A stretch of 64,000 nt of DNA from assembly GCA_002923375.1 (NCBI GenBank), contig BEIJ01000002.1, forward strand, positions 620,001 to 684,000, written 5' to 3'. The notes beneath the pieces were generated by a model that worked only from the letters and a program-made list of their open reading frames with translations, ran no database searches and had not been told where the DNA came from. Both the position numbers and the translations under genes were made by a program. Origin of the DNA: a bacterium HR33. GTDB taxonomy: Bacteria > Gemmatimonadota > Gemmatimonadetes > Gemmatimonadales > GWC2-71-9. This document shows, one piece after another, positions 26,812-36,155 of this stretch (the stretch's first letter is position 1; every line of letters starts with the position of its first letter).

Positions 26812-28068
26812 ATGTACGGACCGAAAGGTTATCTCGGCGTCATAGCGGTTGCGCTGGCCGCCGCATTGGGATCGGGCATCTCGAGAGCCGCGCAGGCTTC
26901 CCAGGAGCGGCCTGCGGGTTTGGTGCTGCGCAATGCCAACGTGATCGACGTCGCCAGCGGAGCCGTGGTGCGCAACGCCACCGTGGTGGTCTCCGGCACT
27001 AGGATCGAGCGGGTCGCCAGCACCAGGGTAGAGGCCCCGGCGGGCGTGCGGGAAGTGGACTTGGGAGGAAAGTTCGTGCTGCCGGGACTGATAGATGCCC
27101 ATGTCCACATTTCTAACTTGGATGCGGCCCGCAGGGCCCTGCTGAGCGGTGTGACCACGGCCCGGAGCATGGGAACCGGAAACTTTGCCGACGTAGGGTT
27201 GCGAGAGCTGCTTAGAGCGGGCCACATCGACGCTCCGGAGATACTGGCCGCCGGATATCACATCAGGCCGGATCCCGCAGACGGCCTCTTCCTGGACGCT
27301 CCGGAGCTGGGCGATCTCATCGCCTCGGGGCTCAAGGGGACCGAGGCCCTGCGGCGCGCGGTGCGCGTGATGCTGGCTCACCGGGTCGATTTCATCAAGG
27401 TCAACGCCACTGAACGAGCGGGTACGCCGCAGACCGATCCCAGAAAGCCGCTCTACAGCGAAGAGGAGTTGAGGGCGATCGTGGAAGAGGCGCGCACCCG
27501 CGGCATCCCCGTTGCCGCTCATGCCCACGGCGACGAAGGCGGGCGAGCGGCGGTGCTGGCGGGGGTGCGCAGCATCGAACACGGTACCTTCCTCAGCGAC
27601 TCCACCTTGAGGCTGATGGCTTCCCGGGGGACCTACCTGGTGCCCACCATAGCGGTGGTGACCGACCTCACGCTCCCGGGAGGCGACTACGACAACGCCG
27701 GGCTTCAGATCCGGGGCCGTTTCATGCTGCCTCGTCTCAGGGAGACGGCGTCGAAAGCCCATCGCGCCGGCGTGAAGATCGTAGCCGCCACCGATACAGG
27801 ATACGGGCCCAACAGCGTGGTGCGCCTGAGCCACGAGCTAGAAGAGCTGGTGGGAGTGGGCCTTACCCCCCTTCAGGCGATCCAGAGCGCGACCACCGTG
27901 GCGGCGGAACTCTTGGGAATCCAGGATCGAACCGGGAGGGTGGCCCCGGGATTGGAAGCGGACTTGATAGTGGTGGAGCGCAACCCGCTGGAAGAGCTGA
28001 GAACGCTCCAAGACGTGCTTATGGTGGTGAACAACGGCAAGATCGTGCTGGATCGGCTCAATTGGTAA
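26812..28068 (+). CDS. Secreted/periplasmic metal-dependent amidohydrolase (imidazolonepropionase-like)
   Basis: 418 residues with an N-terminal signal-like segment (VIAVALAAALGSGISRAAQA). The amidohydrolase core has LPGLIDAHVHI (HxH), the later PVAAHAHGDEGG, IEHGTFL and AATDTGYG metal-ligand regions, and a C-terminal beta-sandwich part ending with GLEADLIVVERNP. This is the group that includes Xaa-Pro/Xaa-Arg dipeptidases and imidazolonepropionase-like proteins; substrate is unknown. A GGGGGAG ribosome site is clear, and TATATT at 26775-26780 may be the -10. Forms a likely pair with the next gene. Confidence 0.87.
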   Translation: MYGPKGYLGVIAVALAAALGSGISRAAQASQERPAGLVLRNANVIDVASGAVVRNATVVVSGTRIERVASTRVEAPAGVREVDLGGKFVLPGLIDAHVHISNLDAARRALLSGVTTARSMGTGNFADVGLRELLRAGHIDAPEILAAGYHIRPDPADGLFLDAPELGDLIASGLKGTEALRRAVRVMLAHRVDFIKVNATERAGTPQTDPRKPLYSEEELRAIVEEARTRGIPVAAHAHGDEGGRAAVLAGVRSIEHGTFLSDSTLRLMASRGTYLVPTIAVVTDLTLPGGDYDNAGLQIRGRFMLPRLRETASKAHRAGVKIVAATDTGYGPNSVVRLSHELEELVGVGLTPLQAIQSATTVAAELLGIQDRTGRVAPGLEADLIVVERNPLEELRTLQDVLMVVNNGKIVLDRLNW

Positions 28069-28108
28069 GGTTCGATCTCGGGATCGCGCAAAGTAGAGGA
28101 GAGCCGCG

Positions 28109-29698
28109 ATGAAGACTCGCTGGTTGGTTTGCCTGGCTCTGCTGGCCGGGTGCAGCCGGCCCCCGGCGGCACCGAGGCCCTACGACGTAGTCATCGCCGG
28201 TGGGACGGTGGTGGACGGTACCGGGGAACCCCGCTTCCGAGCTGACGTGGCGATCAGAGGGGACCGGATCGTTCGCGTGGCGCGCGACGGGATCTCTCCC
28301 GATTCCGCCGAAACGGTGCTCGACGCCAGCGGGCTCATCGTCGCCCCCGGCTTCATCGACAATCACGCTCACATTCAGACCACTATCCACCTGCATCCCC
28401 TGGCCGAGAACTTTCTGCGCCAGGGGATCACCACCATTCTGGCGAGCCTTCATAGCGGAGATCAACCCTGGCCCCTGGACGAGTACATGGCTTCCCTGGA
28501 CGTGGCCCCCAACGTGGGCTTCTTTGCGGGCCACACCTGGATTCGCCGTCGAGTGATAGGGATGGCGGATCGGGATCCCACTCCTGAAGAGCTGGAAGAG
28601 ATGAAACGGCTGGTGGAGCAGTCGATGCGCCAGGGAGCGTTGGGCCTGTCCACCGGACTGCTTTACGTGCCGGCCAATTATGCCGAGACGGAGGAGATCA
28701 TAGAGCTCGCCAAGGTGGCGGCGCGCTACGGAGGGATTTATGTCACCCACATGCGCGACGAAGGCCGCGGCCTGATCCAATCGGTGGCGGAGACCATCAG
28801 GATCGCCGCGGAGGCCGGGATCCCCGCCCAGATCAACCACCACAAGGCGGTGGGAGCTTCTCAGTGGGGCTGGAGCAGGAGGACTCTGGCGATGATCGAT
28901 TCGGCCCGCGCCGCGGGACTCGACATCAAGCACGATCTCTACCCCTACACCGCTTCCAGTACCGGGTCCAGCATTCTCTTTCCCGCCTGGGCGCTGGCCG
29001 GAGGCCAGGACTCGCTGGTGGCGCGCTTGAACGATCCCGCAACCCGGCGGAGGATCGAACAGGAAATGGTGCCGATAATGGAAGAAGAGCGCGGCGGGGG
29101 CGACCTCTCCAGCATCCAGTTCCGGGTGGTGCCCTCAGATCCCCGCTACAACGGCAAGACCCTGGCGGATCTGGCCCGCGATCGGGGATTGCCCAACACC
29201 ACCAGAACCGGAATCCAGTTGGTGATAGAGCTTCAGATGAAAGGGGGCTTCAGCGCCATCTATCACAGCATGCACGAGGACGACGTCAAGCGCATCATGC
29301 AGCACCCTTGGGCGATGTTCGAGACCGACGGCGATCCCGTGGGCTACGGGATCGGGTTCCCGCATCCCAGAAGCTACGGTGCGTTTCCCCGCGTACTGGC
29401 GCGGTACGTGAGGGAACTGGGCGTCCTCACTCTGGAAGAGGCGATCCGGAAGATGACCTCTCTGGCCGCGGATCAGATCGGCCAGGGAGAACGCGGCCGG
29501 ATCCGCGAAGGGATGTTCGCCGACATAACGGTCTTCGATCCGGAGACGATCCAGGACAGGGCGACCTTCACCGATCCCCACCAGTATCCCTTCGGTATCA
29601 GGCACGTGCTGGTAAATGGGGTGCCGGTTATCCGGGATGGGGCGCTGACCGGAGCCAAGCCGGGGAGGGTGCTACGGGGGCCCGCGAGGCGTTCTTAG
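28109..29698 (+). CDS. N-acyl-D-amino-acid deacylase family lipoprotein
   Basis: Amidohydrolase of 529 residues with a lipoprotein signal, lipobox LLAGC near residue 15, so it is probably anchored in the periplasm. VVDGTGEPRFRADVAI and APGFIDNHAHI (HxH) start the catalytic domain; GGIYVTHMRDEG, INHHKAVG and the late FETDGDPVGYG fit the D-aminoacylase/dihydroorotase-like group. LGVLTLEEAIRKMTSLAAD near the end is characteristic. Likely role in peptide or D-amino-acid scavenging. Follows the first amidohydrolase by 40 bases with AGAGGAGAG before the ATG. Confidence 0.87.
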   Translation: MKTRWLVCLALLAGCSRPPAAPRPYDVVIAGGTVVDGTGEPRFRADVAIRGDRIVRVARDGISPDSAETVLDASGLIVAPGFIDNHAHIQTTIHLHPLAENFLRQGITTILASLHSGDQPWPLDEYMASLDVAPNVGFFAGHTWIRRRVIGMADRDPTPEELEEMKRLVEQSMRQGALGLSTGLLYVPANYAETEEIIELAKVAARYGGIYVTHMRDEGRGLIQSVAETIRIAAEAGIPAQINHHKAVGASQWGWSRRTLAMIDSARAAGLDIKHDLYPYTASSTGSSILFPAWALAGGQDSLVARLNDPATRRRIEQEMVPIMEEERGGGDLSSIQFRVVPSDPRYNGKTLADLARDRGLPNTTRTGIQLVIELQMKGGFSAIYHSMHEDDVKRIMQHPWAMFETDGDPVGYGIGFPHPRSYGAFPRVLARYVRELGVLTLEEAIRKMTSLAADQIGQGERGRIREGMFADITVFDPETIQDRATFTDPHQYPFGIRHVLVNGVPVIRDGALTGAKPGRVLRGPARRS

Positions 29699-29705
29699 TG
29701 CGCTT

Positions 29706-31883
29706 TCAGTGGCCGGCGTAGGCTCCGGCTCTCCGGAGTGCCGCCTTGATTCGGGCGACGAAGCGGGGCGGATCTATCGGCTTGCGGATGTAATCGTCTG
29801 CTCCCTGTTCCATCAGTTCTATCTCGGTGGACATCGACTCGGCACCGGTGAGCACCACCACCGGCAGCTGTGCGGTCTCGGGCTGAGCCCTCAGGCGGGC
29901 CAGTACCTCCCGGCCGTCGAGCCGCGGCATCTCGAGATCCAGCACGACCAGTGCGAAGGGGCCGCCGGTTCGGAGCCGTTCCAGCGCCGCCTGGCCGTCT
30001 TGGGCCTCGGTGACCTGGAAACCGTTTTTCTCCAGCAACGCCCGCGCCAGCGATCGGCTCACGCCGTCGTCATCTACCAGAAGGATCTTGGGCCCGGCTC
30101 CCGGGTGACGGCCGGTCAGATCCTCGAGCATACGGTCCAGGTCCTCGCTCCTGACTTGGAAACCGCTCTTTCTTAGCAGCGCCCGGCTTACCGTTTGATC
30201 TTCCACCACCTCCATCAACTCTCCCAAGACCCGTTCCACCTCCTGAAGCGTGGTGAGTCCTTGCGCCACGCGCTCCAAGGCCACCTCCCGCATGGTGCGC
30301 ATGCCCTGGGAGATCACGTACTGCTGCAACTCGGCGGTGGAGGCGGCGCCGTGAATCAGCTGCTCCAGTTCGGGCGTGCTGGTGAAAACCTCCATGATGG
30401 GAATCCGACCCCGGTATCCGCTTTGGCCGCAACGCTTGCACCCCTTGGCCCTGACCTTGGGCTCGATTTGATAAGCGGTCACCAGCCGGAGCTCTTCGGC
30501 GTTGAGCGGTCCTTCGATCGGTTCGGCGCAGTGCTCGCACACCTTGCGGAGGAGCCGCTGAGCCAGGGCGCCCCGGAGGGTGGAAGCGATGCTCGCATGG
30601 TCGAGTCCCAGGTCGACCAGTCGGGGGACCACTCCTATGGCGTCGTTGGTGTGCAAAGTGGCCAATACCAGGTGCCCGGTCATACTGGCCTGTACGGCGA
30701 TCTGAGCGGTCTCCAAGTCCCGGATCTCGCCCACGAAGATCACGTCCGGATCCTGTCGCAGGATCGCTCTGAGGGCGGAGGCGAAGGTTACACCGCGCCG
30801 CGGCTCCACCTGGATCTGTGTAATCCCGGGAAGCTCGTACTCTACCGGATCCTCTACCGTCATGATGTTGAGCTCTCCGGTACCGATCTCCCGCAGGGCG
30901 GCGTAAAGGGTCGTGGTCTTTCCCGATCCCGTGGGCCCGGTAACGATCACGATCCCGTCGCGGTGGGAAAGCAGGTAGTGGAATCGCTTGAGTTCGTACT
31001 CCGGCATCCCCAGCTCGTTCAGCGCCTTGGAGCCCTCGGGATCCAGGATCCTGATCACCACCTTCTCCGCCTCTCGGGTGGGTACGGTGGCGATCCTGAG
31101 ATCGTAAGTCCGGCCATCCACTTCGATCCGGGTGCGGCCGTCCTGCGGGCGCAGCCGGTCGGCTATGTCCAGCTTTCCCAGGATCTTGATCCGGGAAACC
31201 ACCCGATTCAGCGCCACCATCGGCATCTCCATGTACTGGCGCAACACTCCGTCCACCCGGAACCGCACCACACCCTTGATTCGTCCCGGTTCTATGTGGA
31301 TGTCGCTGGCACCTTCCTGGGTGGCACTGCGTAGAATCAGGTTGGTGAGCCTTACGATGGGCGGCGCTTCCGCTTCCTGGGCGAGTACGATCTCGGGGGA
31401 GAGCTCTTCTACCACCCTCACGGCGTCGGCCACTTCTGCATCCAGCTGGTCCAGCATTCCCAGCACCCGCTCGGGAGTGTACGCCAGATCGATGGCTTCC
31501 AGCAGCGCCGTAGGGCCGGCGATCTCGAATACCGGCGTGCGCCCCGAGGCGAACCCTACCGCCTGTTCCACCTCGAAGTTGGTGGGATCTATGGTGGCGA
31601 CGTACAGATGGCGGTCGTCCTCCCTGAGAGGGAAGATCCAATGGCGGCGCGCCACCCGCTCGGGGATCAATCTCAGACTTGCGGCCTGAGCTCGATCTAG
31701 CTGCGCCAGGGAGAGCCTGAAATACTCGGCCACGCACCGAGCCAGCTCTTCCTCGGTTATCCCGTAAGCGGAGCTTACCGCTTTCCAGGCTTCCGCCGCC
31801 GGGGTGGTGGGAGCCAATTCCAGCGGGGCCTGGGGTTTGAGCCCAGCCCTGGTTACTGCTTTGATCAGCCAGTGGTCCGCCAT
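29706..31883 (-). CDS. PilB/GspE-type secretion ATPase fused to a response-regulator receiver domain
   Basis: 725 residues. The N-terminal part (about 1-150) is a GspE/MshEN-like domain; the ATPase core has Walker A GPTGSGKTTTLYAAL (about 325), the Asp box and Walker B region DPDVIFVGEIRD, the His box TLHTNDA, and a zinc site formed by CEHC and CKRCG. From about residue 600 a full receiver domain follows: ILLVDDDGVSRS, phosphoacceptor in VVLDLEMPRLDG, VVLTGAE and a KPID lysine. PilB-type ATPases drive type IV pilus extension or type II secretion; the added receiver suggests phosphorylation control. No other pilus gene is adjacent. Upstream neighbour is a hybrid kinase, three bases away. Confidence 0.92.
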   Translation of the reverse strand: MADHWLIKAVTRAGLKPQAPLELAPTTPAAEAWKAVSSAYGITEEELARCVAEYFRLSLAQLDRAQAASLRLIPERVARRHWIFPLREDDRHLYVATIDPTNFEVEQAVGFASGRTPVFEIAGPTALLEAIDLAYTPERVLGMLDQLDAEVADAVRVVEELSPEIVLAQEAEAPPIVRLTNLILRSATQEGASDIHIEPGRIKGVVRFRVDGVLRQYMEMPMVALNRVVSRIKILGKLDIADRLRPQDGRTRIEVDGRTYDLRIATVPTREAEKVVIRILDPEGSKALNELGMPEYELKRFHYLLSHRDGIVIVTGPTGSGKTTTLYAALREIGTGELNIMTVEDPVEYELPGITQIQVEPRRGVTFASALRAILRQDPDVIFVGEIRDLETAQIAVQASMTGHLVLATLHTNDAIGVVPRLVDLGLDHASIASTLRGALAQRLLRKVCEHCAEPIEGPLNAEELRLVTAYQIEPKVRAKGCKRCGQSGYRGRIPIMEVFTSTPELEQLIHGAASTAELQQYVISQGMRTMREVALERVAQGLTTLQEVERVLGELMEVVEDQTVSRALLRKSGFQVRSEDLDRMLEDLTGRHPGAGPKILLVDDDGVSRSLARALLEKNGFQVTEAQDGQAALERLRTGGPFALVVLDLEMPRLDGREVLARLRAQPETAQLPVVVLTGAESMSTEIELMEQGADDYIRKPIDPPRFVARIKAALRRAGAYAGH

Positions 31884-31886
31884 CGG

Positions 31887-34800
31887 TCAGCCGCTCGTAG
31901 AAGCCTGCCCCAGCGACTGGCGCAGGTACTCCAGCGCGTGCTCGACTTCCCTGCGGGCGGCAGGAAACAACGATCGCGCTTCTTCCGCTTTCCCGGCCTT
32001 GGCGGCCAGCTCGATGGCGCGGAGTGCATCGGCTGCGCGGCGAGCCATTACCGCTCCCGCCGCCGACTTGAAGGCGTGGGCCGCCCGCTGGATTCTGTCA
32101 AGCTCTCCCGAATCGATGGCCTTAGAGAGTTCCGCCAAGCGTGCGGGGGCGTCGGAGACGAAGACCTCGAGCATGGTGTTGACCGCCTCCTCCACTCCCG
32201 CCTCCCGCATGGTGAGGCGGAACTCTTCCAGGTCCACCGGCGGGGATTCCGGCGGCGGGGACTCGAGGGAAGTCGAATCGGTGCCCACCTCGGGAGTTGC
32301 CTCCCGCTCCCCGCTCGCTTTCAGCCGGCCCCAGCCTTCCACCGCTGCAAAGAGATCGTAGGGCTTGAACGGTTTGGTCACGTAGGCGTTCATGCCCGCA
32401 TCCAGACACCGCTGGCGCTCCTCGGGGAGGGCGTGGGCGGTGAGGGCTATTATGGGTAGGCTGGCGCCTTGGGGGAGGCTCCTTATTTCCCGGGTAGCTG
32501 CGACACCGTCCATCTCCGGCATCTGGATATCCATCAGTACCACGTCGTATCGCCCCTTTCGTACCGCTTCCACCGCCTCGCGCCCGTTCTCCACAATGTC
32601 CACCTCGTGCCCCCGTTTGCGCAACATGGCGGCGGCCACCTCCTGGTTCACCCGGTTGTCCTCCGCCAGGAGGATTCTCAGGTGCCTGCGGTTTTCTTCG
32701 ATCGTGTGGCGCGTTATCAAGCCGCCGGCCTGTTCCTCCACTCCTTCCAGCACCGCCGCCGCCACCTCCAGCAGTTCCGCTCCCCCTACCGGTTTCACCA
32801 GATATCCGGTGATGCCCAGCTCGCGGCATCGCTGGGCGTCGCCCCGGTGCCCGGCGGCGGTGAGCATCATGAGGCGGGTGGCGGACAGCGCCGGCTGCAG
32901 CCGAATGGTGCGCGCCAGCTCGAAACCGTCCGTGCCCGGCATGTTGGCGTCTATGATCACCAAGCTGTAGGGCCGGCCCTCTTTACGAGCCCGGTGCATA
33001 GCGTCGAGCGCTTGGGAGGCGTCGGCGGCTTGGTCCACTGGCATCCCCGCCTCCACCAGGAGCTCGCAGATCACCCTGCGGCTCACCGGGTGGTCGTCCA
33101 CCACCAGTACTCTTTTCCCCGCCAGCCGATCGGGCTTGGGTGGTCCCGGCACTTCACCGGTTTCTACTGCGAGCGGCACGGTGAAGCTGAACTCGCTTCC
33201 CTTGCCCGGCTCGCTCTTGACCCCGATCTCACCGCCCATCAGTTCCACCAGCCGTTTCGATATGGCGAGGCCCAGGCCGGTCCCTCCGTACCGGCGCGTG
33301 TTGGAAGGGTCGGCTTGGGTAAACTCCTGGAAGATCGACCCCAGGTATTCCGGGGCGATGCCGATGCCGGTATCCCGCACCGAGAAGCGCACCACCGCGT
33401 GGCCGTTTCTGCGTTCCGCCGTGGAGACCGAAACCACCACTTCACCCTGCTCGGTGAACTTCACCGCGTTGCCCACCAGGTTGGTAAGGATCTGGCGCAG
33501 CCTGCCGGGGTCTCCTCTCACCTTGCGAGGCACGTCCGGCTTGACCTCGCTCACCAGCTCCAGCCCTTTGGCGGCGGCCCGGACACCCAGCATTCGAACC
33601 GTCGAGTCGACTAGCGACGGCAAATCGAAGGCGATCTGCTCCAGCTCCATCCGCTGGGCTTCGATCTTGGAGAAATCCAAGATGTCGTTGATCAGCTCGA
33701 GCAGGGCTTCGGCCGAGGAGCGGGCCAGCTCGGCAGTGCGCCTCTGTTCCGGAGTGAGATCGGTTTCCAGCAACAGCTCGATCATGCCCAGAACGCCGTT
33801 CATGGGGGTTCTGATCTCGTGGCTCACGTTGGCAATGAACGCGCTCTTGGTCTGGGCCGCCCGCTCCGCCAAAAGCCGGGCCCTTTCCAGCGCGTCGCGG
33901 GCCGCGGCCCTTTCGGTCACGTCGCGCGTGGTTCCCCGCGCACCCACCACCGCGCCCTCTGCGTCCCTCACCGGCCGGGCGGAAAAACTCAGGTGCTTGG
34001 GATTTCCCCGAACGTCGCGGTGTACGGTCTCGTAATCGACCAGCTCGTTGCCGTCCAACACGCGGCGGAAAGCCGCTTCGTCTCGTTGCCGGTAAGCGGG
34101 ATCGGAGCGCTCCAGCAAAGAGCGGCCCAGCAGCTCCGCGGGTTCCGCTCCGTACATGGAGCGGCTGGCTGCGTTGAGAAAAGTCCAGCGGCAGTTGCGG
34201 TCGATCTGCCAGACCAGATCCGAGGCAGACTCCACCAGCTCCCGGTACTGTTCCTCCGCCTCCCGGAGCGCCTTTTCGGCTCGCCTTATCTCGGAAAGGT
34301 CGTCGTACAGCACGAAGAACGCGCCTTCTCCCGCCTCGGCAACAGCGGCGGCGGAAAAGCGCACGGGAACGATCCGCCCGTCGCGGGTCCGGCGTTCCAC
34401 TTCCGCCGAGGCCCGGCCGCTCAACCGCAAAACTTGCATCAGCTCCCGGGCCTCGGCCCATGCGGTCTCCGGGACGATCAGGCGGTCGAGCTCCTTGCCC
34501 TTGAGCTCGTGCGCCCCGTAGCCGAAGAGGCGCTCAAAGGCGCCGTTTACGCCCAGCACCCTGCCGTCGCGGTCCAAGGCGGCGATGGCAATCGGAGCGC
34601 CCGCCAGCAGGGCGTCCAGGAAGCTGCGTTCTCGCCCGGCTTCGGCTTCGCTCAATTCCGCGCGCTTTCGAGCCCGGAGATAATCCAGGAGCGAGTGGTG
34701 GGAGCGGTGGAACATGATTCCAAGCACCGCTCCCAGGACGGGAATCAGAACCGGCGCTCCGGGCCCGCGATCGCCCGCCACCGAGAGGGTGCTGAACCAA

Positions 34801-35003
34801 AGGGGTATCAAAGTGGAGCCGCTGAAGATCCAGAAGGCCACGGGATCGGCAACCAGGCTCACAGTAGCAATGGCCAGCACGGCGGCAACGATCCCGATCA
34901 GCATGCCGAACTCTTCGCCGGCGAGGGCGGGTGCCGCGCGCGCGGCGCCGATTCCCCAGGCCAGACCGAGAGCGAGAACCGTGAGACGGGCTCGATGGAG
35001 CAC
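31887..35003 (-). CDS. Hybrid sensor histidine kinase: TM-PAS-PAS-HisKA-HATPase-REC-REC-Hpt
   Basis: From the GTG at 35003 the protein has 1038 residues: membrane helices in the first 90, two PAS domains (about 115-240 and 250-375), HisKA with FIANVSHEIRTPMNG (about 395), HATPase_c with DTGIGIAPEYLGSIFQEF and GGTGLGLAISKRL, a first receiver (VLVVDDHPVSRR, IIDANMPGTDG), a second (ILLAEDNRVNQE, VLMDIQMPEMDG) and a C-terminal Hpt domain with the histidine in RAAHAFKSAAG. This is a complete BarA-type phosphorelay in one chain. The frame stays open and protein-like for a further 121 codons upstream, so the real N terminus is probably longer (see 35004-35366). The next gene encodes the PilB-receiver fusion, a plausible phosphate target. 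Confidence 0.92.
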   Translation of the reverse strand: MLHRARLTVLALGLAWGIGAARAAPALAGEEFGMLIGIVAAVLAIATVSLVADPVAFWIFSGSTLIPLWFSTLSVAGDRGPGAPVLIPVLGAVLGIMFHRSHHSLLDYLRARKRAELSEAEAGRERSFLDALLAGAPIAIAALDRDGRVLGVNGAFERLFGYGAHELKGKELDRLIVPETAWAEARELMQVLRLSGRASAEVERRTRDGRIVPVRFSAAAVAEAGEGAFFVLYDDLSEIRRAEKALREAEEQYRELVESASDLVWQIDRNCRWTFLNAASRSMYGAEPAELLGRSLLERSDPAYRQRDEAAFRRVLDGNELVDYETVHRDVRGNPKHLSFSARPVRDAEGAVVGARGTTRDVTERAAARDALERARLLAERAAQTKSAFIANVSHEIRTPMNGVLGMIELLLETDLTPEQRRTAELARSSAEALLELINDILDFSKIEAQRMELEQIAFDLPSLVDSTVRMLGVRAAAKGLELVSEVKPDVPRKVRGDPGRLRQILTNLVGNAVKFTEQGEVVVSVSTAERRNGHAVVRFSVRDTGIGIAPEYLGSIFQEFTQADPSNTRRYGGTGLGLAISKRLVELMGGEIGVKSEPGKGSEFSFTVPLAVETGEVPGPPKPDRLAGKRVLVVDDHPVSRRVICELLVEAGMPVDQAADASQALDAMHRARKEGRPYSLVIIDANMPGTDGFELARTIRLQPALSATRLMMLTAAGHRGDAQRCRELGITGYLVKPVGGAELLEVAAAVLEGVEEQAGGLITRHTIEENRRHLRILLAEDNRVNQEVAAAMLRKRGHEVDIVENGREAVEAVRKGRYDVVLMDIQMPEMDGVAATREIRSLPQGASLPIIALTAHALPEERQRCLDAGMNAYVTKPFKPYDLFAAVEGWGRLKASGEREATPEVGTDSTSLESPPPESPPVDLEEFRLTMREAGVEEAVNTMLEVFVSDAPARLAELSKAIDSGELDRIQRAAHAFKSAAGAVMARRAADALRAIELAAKAGKAEEARSLFPAARREVEHALEYLRQSLGQASTSG

Positions 35004-35366
35004 GCTCTCGGGAGGGTGCGGTTGGGCGCGGAGATTGGCCGCTACCGCACGCCGCAGTCCGGCGGCGAGCCCGATGCTCGCTATCCATGCGAGGAGCTCG
35101 CCAGCAGGAAATGAGTTTCTCAGCAGAACCCCCGCCAGTACCGCCAGTGCCAGGTGGGACAGATCCGGTAGGGCGCTGTCCTGGCGGATACGCTGCGCTA
35201 TGAGCTCCGGCAGCTCGCTTTCGACTCGCCGGTCCAGCTCCTCCTCTCTCCGCAGCAGCTCCGGTGCAGTGAGAAGCAGCGAGGAGCGGGACCGCCGCGC
35301 AGTATGCGAGGGTAATCGGCCGGGTCCTATAAGACTCTGTCCGTGGTTGGAGACTCGACTTCTAAG
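35004..35366 (-). other. Probable N-terminal extension of the hybrid kinase, with no standard start codon
   Basis: The 410 bases before the GTG at 35003 hold no separate gene, but the kinase frame is open on the minus strand from 35366 down. It reads a charged helix (ELLRREEELDRRVESELPEL, then IAQRIRQD) and two hydrophobic segments (LSHLALAVLAGVLL, LLAWIASIGLAAGL) that extend the membrane domain naturally. There is no ATG, GTG or TTG in frame; near-cognate CTG codons, such as one at 35279-35277, are the candidates. A sequencing error is the other possibility. Confidence 0.65.
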
Positions 35367-35413
35367 CTAATGCGGTATGTGCGGTTGCGCACCCTCGGCG
35401 CCGGCCCGCCGCT

Positions 35414-35788
35414 CTAGGGTGCAGCCCCGAGCACCTCGGCCAGGGCTTCCAGCACCTCTTCCCGGGAAAAGGGTTTCGAGAGGGCGCGCTTGGCTCCGAG
35501 CATAGTAGCCTGCTGGCGCAGATCGAACCTGCTCCCCGGTACCGCTCCGGTGATCGCCAGGATCTTGGAGTCGGGATAGCTCTTGCGCAATTCCCGTATC
35601 GTCTCCAGCCCTTCTTTCTCCGGCATGTAGAGGTCGGTGATCACCGCGTCGCAGGGAGACTCCCTGAAGAGCCTTATCCCTTCTTTGCCATTTTCCGCTT
35701 CCAGCACCTGGTGCCCTTCGGCTTCCAGGATCTTGCGAAGGGCGCGCCGCACGTCCGGGTCGTCGTCTATGACCAGTATGCGCGCCAT
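35414..35788 (-). CDS. Single-domain response regulator (CheY-like)
   Basis: 124-residue lone receiver: acidic pair in ILVIDDDPDVRR, phosphoacceptor aspartate in AVITDLYMPEKEG (about residue 53), the T/S position in LAITGAV and the conserved lysine in ALSKPFSREEV. No output domain, so it acts by protein contact or as a phosphate relay. Its start lies one base after the end of the next regulator gene upstream, so the two are co-transcribed. The hybrid kinases nearby are likely partners, but this cannot be shown from sequence. Confidence 0.93.
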   Translation of the reverse strand: MARILVIDDDPDVRRALRKILEAEGHQVLEAENGKEGIRLFRESPCDAVITDLYMPEKEGLETIRELRKSYPDSKILAITGAVPGSRFDLRQQATMLGAKRALSKPFSREEVLEALAEVLGAAP

Positions 35789-35789
35789 G

Positions 35790-36155
35790 TCACGGGGTCT
35801 CTACCACCTTGCGGACCACGGCGAGCAGTTCTCCGATCTCCACCGGCTTGGTCAGGTAGGGCCGGCCGGTCTTTTGCAGAAAGTCCTGAATGTCTTCGCG
35901 TCCGGCGAGTCCGGTAACGAAGATCACCCGGGAGGCCGCCTCCGGAAGGTTGGCTTTGAGTTCCTCGAAGAGGTTGTATCCTTTCAAGAACGGCATCTGG
36001 ATGTCGCAAATGATGGCGCGGTACCTTTGCTCCTGCAGTTCGGCGAAGGCGGCGAGGCCGTTGTCCACCGCCTTCACCATGTAGCCTGCCCGCTCGAGGG
36101 TCCGCTGGTACACGGACCTCACCGCCTCGTCGTCGTCAACTATCAGGACGTCCAT
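35790..36155 (-). CDS. Single-domain response regulator
   Basis: 121 residues: LIVDDDEAVRSVYQ, the phosphoacceptor in AIICDIQMPFLKG (about residue 51), VIFVTGL and the lysine in YLTKPVEIGE. No output domain. The ATG lies inside the end of the HD-GYP regulator gene (20 base overlap), giving the transcription order HD-GYP regulator, this protein, then the second lone receiver. Confidence 0.92.
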   Translation of the reverse strand: MDVLIVDDDEAVRSVYQRTLERAGYMVKAVDNGLAAFAELQEQRYRAIICDIQMPFLKGYNLFEELKANLPEAASRVIFVTGLAGREDIQDFLQKTGRPYLTKPVEIGELLAVVRKVVETP

